Positions 1 through 7,100 of a stretch of 17,816 nt of DNA are shown here, one piece after another. Positions within the stretch are counted from its first letter, which is position 1. Every line of letters begins with the position of its first letter. The stretch comes from Rhodospirillaceae bacterium (lineage in GTDB: Bacteria > Pseudomonadota > Alphaproteobacteria > MPNO01 > UBA2964): positions 1-17,816 of the forward strand of contig PATI01000077.1 of the NCBI GenBank assembly GCA_002712335.1. The letters run 5' to 3'. Under the pieces are notes generated by a model, which saw nothing but the letters and a program-made list of their open reading frames with translations, did not search any database and had not been told where the DNA came from. The position numbers and the translations under genes were made by a program.

Positions 1-58
1 CAATAGGGGGCATCTGCTTGATTTCGCTGAATTAACGGTAAGGATTTGTAACGGGGAT
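1..58. other. Left edge, no gene recognised
   Basis: These bases lie just 3' of the tRNA-Leu on its own strand. I see no open reading frame, terminator hairpin or T-tract. They may be the start of a spacer or of an element that continues outside the window. Confidence 0.4.
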
Positions 59-145
59 TGGTGCCCGGGGCGGGACTTGAACCCGCACACCCTTTCGGAT
101 AACGGATTTTAAGTCCGTTGCGTCTACCAATTCCGCCAAGCGGGC
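59..145 (-). tRNA. tRNA-Leu, anticodon UAA (reads UUA), CCA encoded
   Basis: On the minus strand the sequence folds as a class II (long variable arm) tRNA. The D-arm contains GGCGGAATTGGTAGACGC. The anticodon stem ACGGA/TCCGT encloses the loop CTTAAAA, giving anticodon UAA. A variable-arm hairpin ATCC-GAAA-GGGT follows, then T-arm GCGGG-TTCAAGT-CCCGC, discriminator A at 62 and an encoded CCA at 61-59. The long variable arm, the A discriminator and the anticodon all indicate leucine. The acceptor stem is odd: pairs 1-72 to 5-68 form (GCCCG with CGGGC), but 6-67 is C opposite C and 7-66 is U opposite C. It lies downstream of, and on the same strand as, the transporter gene, 86 bases after that stop codon. 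A candidate promoter lies in the gap. Confidence 0.93.
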
Positions 146-194
146 ACTTAATATGTATTGCGGCAGAACCTAGCGCATAATCACGGAACAAGGA

Positions 195-224
195 AAGATA
201 AAGAAACAAAATAATCGGGGTCAA
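195..224 (-). promoter_or_regulatory. Candidate sigma70-like promoter of tRNA-Leu
   Basis: On the minus strand, TTGACC (224-219) is followed by an 18-base spacer and TATCTT (200-195). Transcription would start near 188, about 43 bases before the tRNA 5' end. This is a motif match only. The tRNA could also be read from the upstream transporter transcript, since no terminator is seen after that gene. Confidence 0.35.
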
Positions 225-231
225 AAGAAAA

Positions 232-1509
232 CTACCTGGTTTTTTCCAGAGAGATTGACGCTGATTTTGAGCGACCTAACATCCAAAACCAAATAACAAT
301 TGATAAAATTCCTCCCAATGCAACTCCCCAACGAATTCCTACTAGCTCTGCAGCAGCGCCCATACCAAGAGCTCCGAGAGCCGGAGCCCCCCGATGAATC
401 ACTCCATATAAACTCATGACTCTCCCTCGCATCGCACCATCCACCGCATGCTGCATAAGGGTTTGAGTTGCAGTACCACCGTAAATACCAGAAATTCCGA
501 GTATAAATATACTAAATAGAGCCAAAGGATACCAATTGGTGACTACAAATCCAAAAATACCTATGCCTGTCGCCAATAAAGCCAAAATTGTAACCCGAGT
601 TAAACCTCTTACATGCCCTCTTCTTGCTAACCATATTGCTGCAACCAGTCCACCAACACCTGAGACAGCCGTGAGTTCGCCTAAACCACTCGCCCCTCTA
701 TTAAACACTTCATCTGCAAATTCCGGTAAAACCTCCAAAAGGGCTTTTCCACCCATCGCCATCGCTATCAGCAAGACCATTGCTGGGCCAATTCCTGGAT
801 GACGGATGGCATATTGGAGACCCTCTAACGATTGTGCCCAAACACTGGAGCCTCTATTGGGTTTCTCTTCACTTCTAACCTGTCTAATAACTAGTAATGA
901 AATGATAAAGAATATAAAAGTGACCGCATTAAAAAGGAAAGCAATACCAACATTCCAATATTCAATTAAAAATGCTCCGGAAATGGGTCCAACCACGCGA
1001 CCTAAGTTGAATATCGCTGAATTAAGGGCCACTGCTGGGGGAATATAATGATGTTCAACAAGATTAGGGACCATAGAGAGCCGAGCTGCAGTATTTAATG
1101 CCCAGGCAACCCCTAAGAAAGCGGTCCAGCCGATTAACCACCAGATATCAGAACTTTCCGTAAACTTTTCGGATAGATACATCCACCCCAATACAGCCGC
1201 CTGAAACATACCCATCAGCTGGCTGATCATACTCAAAACCCGCCGGTCGTACCTATCTGCCATCACTCCAGCAAACGGGGTCAAGAATAAGGTAGGTATA
1301 AGATCAGCAAACACTACCATACCAACCCAGAAGCTAGAATGCGTTAGCTCCCAAGCAAGCCATGCAGCGGCCAAACGGTGAGCCCACATTCCAAACAAGG
1401 AAATGGTGCTACCGGCAGTATAAACCCCATAGTTCCATTGACTGAGAACACTTATAATTCCCGGCCTCTGTCCATCTCCAAGATTTGGGCTTTTAATTTT
1501 TCCGACCAT
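232..1509 (-). CDS. MFS transporter, MFS_3/EntS-like (paralogue 1 of 3)
   Basis: A 425-residue inner-membrane protein with about 12 hydrophobic helices, which is normal for major facilitators. The loop between helices 2 and 3 carries the MFS motif-A version GVMADRYDRR (residues 81-90). Other family marks shared with the two upstream genes are WxAHR/WxAQR near residue 42, TAARLSMVPNL in the middle, and TQTLMQ-VDGAMRGRVMSLYG near the C-terminus. MFS_3 members include enterobactin exporter EntS and many uncharacterised drug or metabolite exporters; the substrate cannot be read here. Proton-driven export is the family expectation. ATG start at 1509, with only a weak ribosome site. Unlike its neighbours it is preceded by a 79-bp gap holding a good promoter and a 16-bp palindrome, so it may be expressed separately. 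It ends the transporter run, 86 bases before the tRNA. Confidence 0.9.
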   Translation of the reverse strand: MVGKIKSPNLGDGQRPGIISVLSQWNYGVYTAGSTISLFGMWAHRLAAAWLAWELTHSSFWVGMVVFADLIPTLFLTPFAGVMADRYDRRVLSMISQLMGMFQAAVLGWMYLSEKFTESSDIWWLIGWTAFLGVAWALNTAARLSMVPNLVEHHYIPPAVALNSAIFNLGRVVGPISGAFLIEYWNVGIAFLFNAVTFIFFIISLLVIRQVRSEEKPNRGSSVWAQSLEGLQYAIRHPGIGPAMVLLIAMAMGGKALLEVLPEFADEVFNRGASGLGELTAVSGVGGLVAAIWLARRGHVRGLTRVTILALLATGIGIFGFVVTNWYPLALFSIFILGISGIYGGTATQTLMQHAVDGAMRGRVMSLYGVIHRGAPALGALGMGAAAELVGIRWGVALGGILSIVIWFWMLGRSKSASISLEKTR

Positions 1510-1531
1510 ATTCGTCCAAAGTATTTACCCA

Positions 1532-1547
1532 ATTGAACCGGTTCAAT
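1532..1547. promoter_or_regulatory. Perfect 16-bp palindrome, probable repressor operator
   Basis: The sequence ATTGAACCGGTTCAAT is its own reverse complement over all 16 bases. It lies between two transporter genes, immediately downstream of a predicted -10 box, so that it would cover roughly +2 to +17 of the transcript of the left-most transporter. That is a usual place for a dimeric repressor (for example TetR- or MarR-type) to block transcription. No T-run follows, so it does not look like a terminator. No regulator gene is present in the window. The palindrome is seen directly; the operator role is inference. Confidence 0.55.
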
Positions 1548-1555
1548 GAATAAAG

Positions 1556-1583
1556 TTTATAAAATAAACAAATCGATAATCAA
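1556..1583 (-). promoter_or_regulatory. Candidate sigma70-like promoter for the last MFS gene
   Basis: On the minus strand, TTGATT (1583-1578) is followed by a 16-base spacer and TATAAA (1561-1556). The predicted start is near 1549, about 40 bases before the ATG at 1509. It lies wholly in the gap after the second transporter's stop codon. The palindrome at 1532-1547 begins right after the predicted start site, which strengthens the case that this is a regulated promoter. Confidence 0.5.
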
Positions 1584-1588
1584 ATTCC

Positions 1589-2839
1589 TTATTTATCATT
1601 TGGACGGGCTTCTAGTGCTTCCACCATTCTACTTCTCTGACGAATAATCCATATAAAAACCACCACACAAAGAATCCCACCGAAGGCCAATGCCGTCTGA
1701 AACCCAACTAACTCTGCGATAGATCCCATCAAAAGAGCACCCAGGGCTGGCCCACCACGATAAACCATACCATAAAGGCTCATTACCCTTCCTCGCATCG
1801 CACCATCCACCGCATTTTGCATTAGCGTTTGCGTCCCTGTTCCTCCTACGACAATCGCAGCACCAATGAACATTGCACAAATTAAACCAAAAATGAGGGA
1901 TTCCGTGGAGGTGAAAGCAAAAACGCTAAGGGTACCAAATAAAAGCGCCTTAATGACAATATTTGTCATGCCAAGTACAGTTCCGCGTTGTGCTAACCAG
2001 ACTGCTGCCAGCGTCGCACCAACAGCCGCCGCCGCCATCAGGTTACCCAACCCCGCAGGCCCAAGTTTATATACAGTATCCACTACTCCCGCCAAAAGTT
2101 CTAATACAGGTTTTAGGCCAATGGCCAGCGCAATAATAACAACCAAAACAGGGCCAATCCCAGGATGTTTTGCGGCGTATCTCATACCCTCAGTGGATTG
2201 GACAAAAATATTGGCAGTGCTTCTCGCCCCGCGTTCATCCCTGACCATTTTGGCCCTGCTCAAGCAGGTTAGGAAAATGGCAAAGGTAACCGCATTGATC
2301 AAAAATGCTATTTCCACTCCTGCTGCGCCAATCAAATATCCTGCCAGCATAGGTCCAACAAATCTCGCCAAGTTGAATATTGCAGAATCCATCGCAACCG
2401 CTGAGGGTACATGCTCATGATCCATTAAATTAGGCACCATAGAGAGCCGGGCAGCAGTATTGAAAGCCCAGACTATTCCGATAAATAAAGTGAGGCCGAT
2501 TAACCACCATATATTAAGAAAACCCATAAACGCGAGAATTGCTAAAGCTAGGGACTGTAACAACCCCAAAAATTGGGTAATAAACATCATACGGTGACGA
2601 TTAACGCGATCGGCTACCACACCTGCAATCGGTGTTAGAATCACAGTTGGTAAGAGGTCTGCAGCCACAACAACACCAAGCCAAAACCCAGACTTCGTGA
2701 ATTCCCACGCCAACCAACTTACAGTCAATCTCTGCGCCCAAATTCCGATCAAGCCTATTCCGCTTCCAGCAAAATACCATGCAAAATTTCGTTGCTTTAA
2801 CGCAGCCGTGATTGCATTGAATTTTGCGAAATACGCCAT
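1589..2839 (-). CDS. MFS transporter, MFS_3/EntS-like (paralogue 2 of 3)
   Basis: A 416-residue, roughly 12-helix inner-membrane transporter of the same subfamily as both neighbours. Motif A reads GVVADRVNRHR (residues 73-83), the central motif TAARLSMVPNL is identical to that of the downstream copy, and the C-terminal part has TQTLMQNAVDGAMRGRVMSLYG. It resembles the downstream gene more than the upstream one, including a shared 25-base run (1791-1815 here, 425-449 there). The start is ATG at 2839, 40 bp after the preceding transporter's stop, with a poor Shine-Dalgarno sequence; that spacing fits operon transcription. Family role: proton-coupled export of a small molecule or siderophore-like compound. 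The substrate is unknown. There is no sign of truncation or frameshift. Confidence 0.9.
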   Translation of the reverse strand: MAYFAKFNAITAALKQRNFAWYFAGSGIGLIGIWAQRLTVSWLAWEFTKSGFWLGVVVAADLLPTVILTPIAGVVADRVNRHRMMFITQFLGLLQSLALAILAFMGFLNIWWLIGLTLFIGIVWAFNTAARLSMVPNLMDHEHVPSAVAMDSAIFNLARFVGPMLAGYLIGAAGVEIAFLINAVTFAIFLTCLSRAKMVRDERGARSTANIFVQSTEGMRYAAKHPGIGPVLVVIIALAIGLKPVLELLAGVVDTVYKLGPAGLGNLMAAAAVGATLAAVWLAQRGTVLGMTNIVIKALLFGTLSVFAFTSTESLIFGLICAMFIGAAIVVGGTGTQTLMQNAVDGAMRGRVMSLYGMVYRGGPALGALLMGSIAELVGFQTALAFGGILCVVVFIWIIRQRSRMVEALEARPNDK

Positions 2840-2879
2840 TTTTGAAGTTATATTTTTAAAAAAGTGATCGGAGACATGT

Positions 2880-4118
2880 TTACTTTACACTTGCCCCTTC
2901 TTCCAATGCCGGTCTCAAAGCTTTCCAACGAGGAATAATCCATAACAACACAGGAACGCACAAAATTAGTGCGCCACCAACAAGAGTGGCTTGAAGACCA
3001 AAAATATCGCCCATAATACCCATAATAAGAGCACCTAATGCCGGAGCACCCCGATGCAAAACCCCATATAAACTCAAAACTCGTCCCCTTATGCTCCCAT
3101 CCACACAATTTTGCATCAAGGTTTGAACTCCGGTTCCCGTCAAAGTAATCGAGCTTCCCGCAATAAAAGAACCGATGAGCCCCAACCAAAATATATCCGA
3201 GATACACATCAGGACGATGCCAAACGGACCCACCATTAGAGCAGATAGTGTTATAAGAGTTAAACCCTCAACGCGACCTCTTAATGCTAACCAGACCGCG
3301 CAAAGAACTGCTCCGCCACCCCCTGCTGCGGCAAGTTGTGCAAAACCATTCACACCAGCATTAAAAACGGTATCAGCCAAACCGGGTAAAAGATCCAGAA
3401 ATGGTTTTATCCCAATAGCGAGTGCTGTTAGTACTATTAGTATAGGTCCTATACCAGGATGGCGTAATGCATATCGAATACCCTCGAAAGTTTGGGATAT
3501 CATACCACCAGTGCGGTTTTGAGACTCATCACGGATTAACCTAATTTTCATCAGACAAATCAAGAACACTATAAAAGTCAGACAATTAACAAGAAAAGCA
3601 CCACCTATACCAATCCATGATATTAATGCCGCAGCAATCATTGGTCCTACGACCCTTGCACTATTATAAATTGCCGCATCACTTGCCAAAGCGGATGGAA
3701 CATGCTGCGCCTCCATCAAATTTGGAACCATTGCGAGACGGGCAGCTGTGGCATACGCCATGGCAATACCAAGGAGTAATGTCAAAAAAAATAGAGAATA
3801 AATTTCAATCCAGTCGGTAAAAACAAGAACCGTCAGTACGACTGCTTGTAAAAATGCTGCTGATTGGCTTATAAGCGATAGTTTGCGTCGATCAACCCGA
3901 TCTGCAATGACTCCTGCGATGGGTGTTAGCACGATAGTTGGAAATAAATCTGCAAATGCTATCAACCCCAACCAAGTTGCAGACTTGGTTAATTCCCATG
4001 CTAGCCAGGCAACGGCTATTCTTTGCGCCCACATTCCAATAAGTGCAAAACCCGCACCAGTCATATAGATAGCAAAGTTTTTTTGTTTCCATGCGTCGGC
4101 GACGTTGGATAATAACAA
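2880..4118 (-). CDS. MFS transporter, MFS_3/EntS-like (paralogue 3 of 3), TTG start
   Basis: A 412-residue major facilitator with about 12 helices. Motif A is GVIADRVDRRK (residues 69-79); the central motif is the diverged form TAARLAMVPNL, and the C-terminal part has VQTLMQNCVDGSIRGRVLSLYG. It is the most diverged of the three tandem paralogues. The reading frame opens right after a TGA that ends the 63-residue membrane protein: the junction is TGA-GTT-TTG, in one frame. No ATG suits the expected N-terminus, so I take TTG at 4118. GAGGGG ten bases upstream is a usable ribosome site. Alignment of its N-terminus (KQKNFAIYMTGAG) with paralogue 2 (KQRNFAWYFAGSG) supports this start. Expression is probably coupled to the upstream small gene. 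Substrate unknown. Confidence 0.88.
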   Translation of the reverse strand: MLLSNVADAWKQKNFAIYMTGAGFALIGMWAQRIAVAWLAWELTKSATWLGLIAFADLFPTIVLTPIAGVIADRVDRRKLSLISQSAAFLQAVVLTVLVFTDWIEIYSLFFLTLLLGIAMAYATAARLAMVPNLMEAQHVPSALASDAAIYNSARVVGPMIAAALISWIGIGGAFLVNCLTFIVFLICLMKIRLIRDESQNRTGGMISQTFEGIRYALRHPGIGPILIVLTALAIGIKPFLDLLPGLADTVFNAGVNGFAQLAAAGGGGAVLCAVWLALRGRVEGLTLITLSALMVGPFGIVLMCISDIFWLGLIGSFIAGSSITLTGTGVQTLMQNCVDGSIRGRVLSLYGVLHRGAPALGALIMGIMGDIFGLQATLVGGALILCVPVLLWIIPRWKALRPALEEGASVK

Positions 4119-4121
4119 AAC

Positions 4122-4313
4122 TCAGGCGCCCCTCACTTGCATTAAAAGAACCATGGAGACCGCTATCAATATAATTCCCGCATTTAGCGGCCAAAAACCT
4201 CTACGTCTTGCCGAACTATCAAGTTTCTTATTTCGCAGTTTAATTATTCCGCGATAAACACAAATGCACCCAACGCCCAATAACGCCCCAAGGATTGATG
4301 AATCAGGTATCAT
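4122..4313 (-). CDS. Small two-helix membrane protein (hypothetical)
   Basis: A 63-residue protein I do not recognise. It has a hydrophobic helix at about residues 6-24, a basic loop (RNKKLDSSARRR, about 27-38) and a second helix at about 43-60, that is, a helical hairpin with a probably cytoplasmic positive loop. Its ATG overlaps the stop of the upstream MoaB/CinA-like gene (ATGA), and its own TGA lies one codon before the TTG of the following transporter, in the same frame. These tight junctions argue that it is really translated. It could be an accessory subunit of the transporter, or simply a small conserved membrane protein; no function can be assigned. Confidence 0.65.
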   Translation of the reverse strand: MIPDSSILGALLGVGCICVYRGIIKLRNKKLDSSARRRGFWPLNAGIILIAVSMVLLMQVRGA

Positions 4314-5110
4314 TTATCCTCTGGCTCCGCGGAAGCCTGAGAAGATTCTGGATCCTCTTCCACCGGATTACCTCCGAGATCTCTCATCGCCTGCATAGTA
4401 TCACGGTGAGCTTGGTTTAGGAGTTCCTCATCACGCCCCCTTAAAACCAAGGAAACAGTAAAACCTTTATCTTGTCTCATTTGGGGATAACTGCCGATAT
4501 CAATTTTTGGATATTTTTCCTGCAACGCTGTCAGCGTTTCTGCTATTGTACCTTCACCCAAATCCATGGCCATACCGCGAGATAAAACTTTATCCCCGCC
4601 TTTTAGATACTTTTTCGCTTCCTGAAACATGGTTTGCATAATCCTCGGGACACCAGCCATTACAAAAACGTTTTCGATTTTATATCCCGGAGCTATGCTG
4701 ATCTGATTTTTTAATAATTCTGCGCCTTCTGGAAAGGTGGCCATTCTAAGCCTTGCCTCATTCATTTCTTCACCACGCTCCTCAACTCTAGCTTTCATGA
4801 GTGCTGCGGTCTCTGCGTCTCGAAACATTCCCACGCCAAAGGCTGCAGCGACGCATTCCGATGTTATATCGTCATGTGTCGGACCTATGCCGCCTGTCGT
4901 AAACACGTAATCAAATTCCGCTCGCGCTTTATTTATCAAGTCGATTATAGTTTCAGCTATATCTGGAATTACATAAGCCGCACCTAACTGAATACCTGCA
5001 TCATTAAGACCCTTTGCGATAAACGCGAGGTTTTTATCTTGAGTACGCCCCGATAAAAGTTCATTGCCAATCAGTATTAGGCAAGCTTTTACAATTTTAG
5101 TTTCAGTCAT
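4310..5110 (-). CDS. MoaB/Mog-fold protein, stand-alone CinA N-terminal domain
   Basis: A 266-residue cytoplasmic protein of the molybdopterin-binding (MoCF_biosynth) fold. Motifs: GNELLSGRTQDKN (residues 15-27) and TTGGIGPTHDD (71-81), followed by the mid-region GYKIENVFVMAGVP characteristic of the CinA/COG1058 branch. It lacks the C-terminal nicotinamide-mononucleotide deamidase (PncC) domain of full-length CinA (about 410 residues). Related stand-alone proteins are annotated as competence/damage-inducible protein A or molybdopterin-binding protein; some CinA N-domains act as ADP-ribose pyrophosphatases. The exact reaction here is unknown. ATG at 5110 is preceded by GGGA at a six-base spacing. 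It heads the minus-strand operon with the small membrane protein and transporter, and is divergent from the lyase gene. Confidence 0.85.
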   Translation of the reverse strand: MTETKIVKACLILIGNELLSGRTQDKNLAFIAKGLNDAGIQLGAAYVIPDIAETIIDLINKARAEFDYVFTTGGIGPTHDDITSECVAAAFGVGMFRDAETAALMKARVEERGEEMNEARLRMATFPEGAELLKNQISIAPGYKIENVFVMAGVPRIMQTMFQEAKKYLKGGDKVLSRGMAMDLGEGTIAETLTALQEKYPKIDIGSYPQMRQDKGFTVSLVLRGRDEELLNQAHRDTMQAMRDLGGNPVEEDPESSQASAEPEDK

Positions 5111-5146
5111 TGGGATTCCCGATATTTAAATTAAACTATTTTAGCT

Positions 5147-5188
5147 CCTGTATAACTCGACGAGAACAAACATGCACCCCTGTATAAT
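5147..5188 (+). promoter_or_regulatory. Duplicated CCTGTATAA element with -10-like boxes
   Basis: In the divergent spacer, the nine-base sequence CCTGTATAA occurs at 5147-5155 and again at 5179-5187. The copies are 32 bases apart, about three helical turns. The second continues into a perfect -10 hexamer TATAAT (5183-5188) on the plus strand, which would start transcription near 5195, about 50 bases before the lyase ATG. No convincing -35 box is seen; a short palindrome CTCGACGAG (5157-5165) lies where an activator or -35 would sit. Promoter role is inferred. Confidence 0.4.
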
Positions 5189-5243
5189 TTTAAAAAACGT
5201 GCTAATTCCATATAGGAAAGAGCTGTAAAGAAAGGTGATTACT

Positions 5244-6137
5244 ATGGAAAGTAGAGGATTAACCCTCAGAAAATTGATTGAGTCACCAGATATTTTAATT
5301 TGTCCGGGTGTCTATGACGGTTTTAGTGCAAGACTAGCAGCAAAATATGGATATGAGACTGCTGTCATATCCGGTGCTGGGGTCTCAGAGTGTCATTTAG
5401 GCTGGGCTGATAAGGGTATCATGGGTTACGAGGAAAATGTGCGTGTTTGTCGCGCATTAGCCGACTGTTCAGAGGAGCTGCTGCTTCAAGCTGACGCCGA
5501 TACCGGCTATGGTAATGCTGTGAATGTACACTTTGTCGTGAGAGGATTTGAATCAGCAGGAATGGCAGCGGTAATGATTGAAGATCAATTATGGCCGAAA
5601 CGTTGCGGACACCTCGAGGGAAAAGCAGTAATCCCCGCTGATGAAATGGTTGATAAGGTTAAATCTGCAGTGGATGCCCGACGCGACCATAATTTTATTA
5701 TTAAAGCTCGTACTGATGCTGCCGGCCCTATCGGTATAAATGCTGCCATCGATCGAATGAACATGTATGCGGAAGCTGGAGCCGATATTTTATTCGCAGA
5801 CGCCTTGCTTTCAGAGGAAGATATTATAAAGGCTTGTGAAAATGTACCTAAACCGCTGACAGTCAACATGGGTCTGGGACTGCTATTCCGAGGAACGACG
5901 CCACTCATTCATCCAAGCCGTCTTCAAGAAATTGGCGTGTCGATGGTGAGTTATCCTCGCCTGATGTCAACGGGCGCAGTTCGTGGTATGATGAATGCTA
6001 TGGATGCTCTCGACGTTATGATTAAAGGTGATCAACCCGTTGAAAGGCCAGATTTGCTGGTACCCTTTAAAGAACTGAACAACCTAGTCGGGATAGATTA
6101 TCTCGATGAATTGGAAGACCGATATTCAAGTTCATGA
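5244..6137 (+). CDS. Isocitrate lyase/PEP mutase superfamily C-C lyase
   Basis: A 297-residue TIM-barrel enzyme of the PEP mutase/isocitrate lyase superfamily. By comparison with 2-methylisocitrate lyase (PrpB), the visible active-site residues are D56, D84 and D86 (in QADADTGYG), E113-D114, the catalytic loop PKRCGH with K119 and C121, and R156 in KARTDA. The cysteine loop points to a lyase rather than a phosphonate-forming mutase. Members cleave methylisocitrate, oxaloacetate, dimethylmalate and similar 2-hydroxy or 2-oxo acids; the LGWADKGIMG segment differs from classical PrpB, so the substrate is open. A GTG at 5235 is possible, but ATG at 5244 has AGAAAGG (5229-5235) at an eight-base spacing and is preferred. 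No prpC or prpD is nearby, which argues against a methylcitrate-cycle operon. Confidence 0.88.
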   Translation: MESRGLTLRKLIESPDILICPGVYDGFSARLAAKYGYETAVISGAGVSECHLGWADKGIMGYEENVRVCRALADCSEELLLQADADTGYGNAVNVHFVVRGFESAGMAAVMIEDQLWPKRCGHLEGKAVIPADEMVDKVKSAVDARRDHNFIIKARTDAAGPIGINAAIDRMNMYAEAGADILFADALLSEEDIIKACENVPKPLTVNMGLGLLFRGTTPLIHPSRLQEIGVSMVSYPRLMSTGAVRGMMNAMDALDVMIKGDQPVERPDLLVPFKELNNLVGIDYLDELEDRYSSS

Positions 6138-6200
6138 CCCAAAAACGTGAGACTTTAGATAGTTGTTTATTTGCCACCTTGCCCAATCTTATTAATCGTG

Positions 6201-6222
6201 GCATTGAGCAATGCTATTGACA
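6201..6222 (+). promoter_or_regulatory. Dyad and TTGACA box upstream of map
   Basis: The 146-base gap before map contains GCATTG-AG-CAATGC (6201-6214), a dyad with six-base arms, and a consensus -35 hexamer TTGACA (6217-6222) three bases beyond it. The -10 at the right distance (around 6239-6246, AAATACC) is poor. The dyad beside the -35 box could be a binding site for a dimeric regulator. Both motifs are seen; their function is inferred. Confidence 0.3.
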
Positions 6223-6283
6223 GAGATATGCCTTAAACAAATACCAAACCTATTAAAAACACCATAAAAGGACAAACTGCAAA

Positions 6284-7084
6284 TTGGATACTTCTTTGAT
6301 CACTATACATACCGAGGAAGATTTTGATGCCATGCGTCAGGCCGGAAAGCTTGCAGCGATGGTTCTTGATTTTATTACCCCTCATGTCACCCCGGGCGTA
6401 ACAACAGGTTCGCTGGATAAGCTATGCCATGATTTTATCATTGAGCATAAAGCAATTCCATCGCCACTAAATTATCGAGGTTTCCCAAAATCAATTTGTA
6501 CCTCCATTAACCATGTAGTTTGCCATGGTATTCCGGGAGAAAAGGTCCTCCGAGAAGGTGATATAGTAAATATTGACATTACTGTTACCTTAGATGGTTG
6601 GCACGGCGACACCAGCCGAATGTTCCCAGTCGGCAATATAGGTGTAAAAGCTAAAAAGTTAATCGAAATAACATATGAAGCCCTTATGCGAGGTATAGAA
6701 GTTGTGCGCCCAGGCGCTACGGTCGGGGATATCGGCCACGCCATTCAAACCTTTGCAGAAAAAAAGCGATTTTCTGTGGTAAGAGATTTTTGTGGTCATG
6801 GTTTGGGCAGAATCTTTCACGCACCGCCAAGCATTTTACATTACGGAACACCTGGTGAAGGACCAGAATTACGTGAGGGTATGTTTTTCACCATTGAACC
6901 AATGATTAATGCCGGTCGATACGAAACAAAAATCTTATCGGACGGCTGGACTGCAGTCACCAAGGATCGATCCTTGTCCGCACAATTTGAGCATTCCCTC
7001 GGAGTTACGAAGGATGGTCACGAAATTTTTACTATTTCGCCAGACGGCCTCGATTGCCCACCCTATAAAAAAATCTCCCCATAG
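6284..7084 (+). CDS. map: Methionine aminopeptidase, type I
   Basis: A 266-residue cytosolic metalloenzyme that removes the initiator methionine from new proteins. All five metal ligands of the pita-bread fold are visible: D98 (NIDIT), D109 (HGDTS), H172 (CGHGLG), E205 (TIEPM) and E236 (AQFEHS), together with the substrate-contacting H81 (VCHGIP). Length matches E. coli Map (264 residues) with no N-terminal zinc-finger extension. The start appears to be TTG at 6284: it follows AAGGA (6268-6272) by 11 bases, and the next ATG (residue 17) would cut into the conserved N-terminal helix. It is preceded by a 146-base gap with its own candidate promoter. Its end converges on the terC-like gene with only 16 bases between the stops. 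Confidence 0.96.
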   Translation: MDTSLITIHTEEDFDAMRQAGKLAAMVLDFITPHVTPGVTTGSLDKLCHDFIIEHKAIPSPLNYRGFPKSICTSINHVVCHGIPGEKVLREGDIVNIDITVTLDGWHGDTSRMFPVGNIGVKAKKLIEITYEALMRGIEVVRPGATVGDIGHAIQTFAEKKRFSVVRDFCGHGLGRIFHAPPSILHYGTPGEGPELREGMFFTIEPMINAGRYETKILSDGWTAVTKDRSLSAQFEHSLGVTKDGHEIFTISPDGLDCPPYKKISP

Positions 7085-7100
7085 AAAGTTGTGAGTTAGA

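Noticed and set aside
2848..3207. 119-codon ORF overlapping the third transporter
   Set aside because: It lies in another frame of the transporter gene, with biased cysteine/tryptophan-rich composition typical of a shadow frame.
4310..5110. Truncated (broken) cinA
   Set aside because: The missing C-terminal domain is normal in the stand-alone COG1058 proteins; the downstream bases do not encode a remnant but a different small membrane protein.
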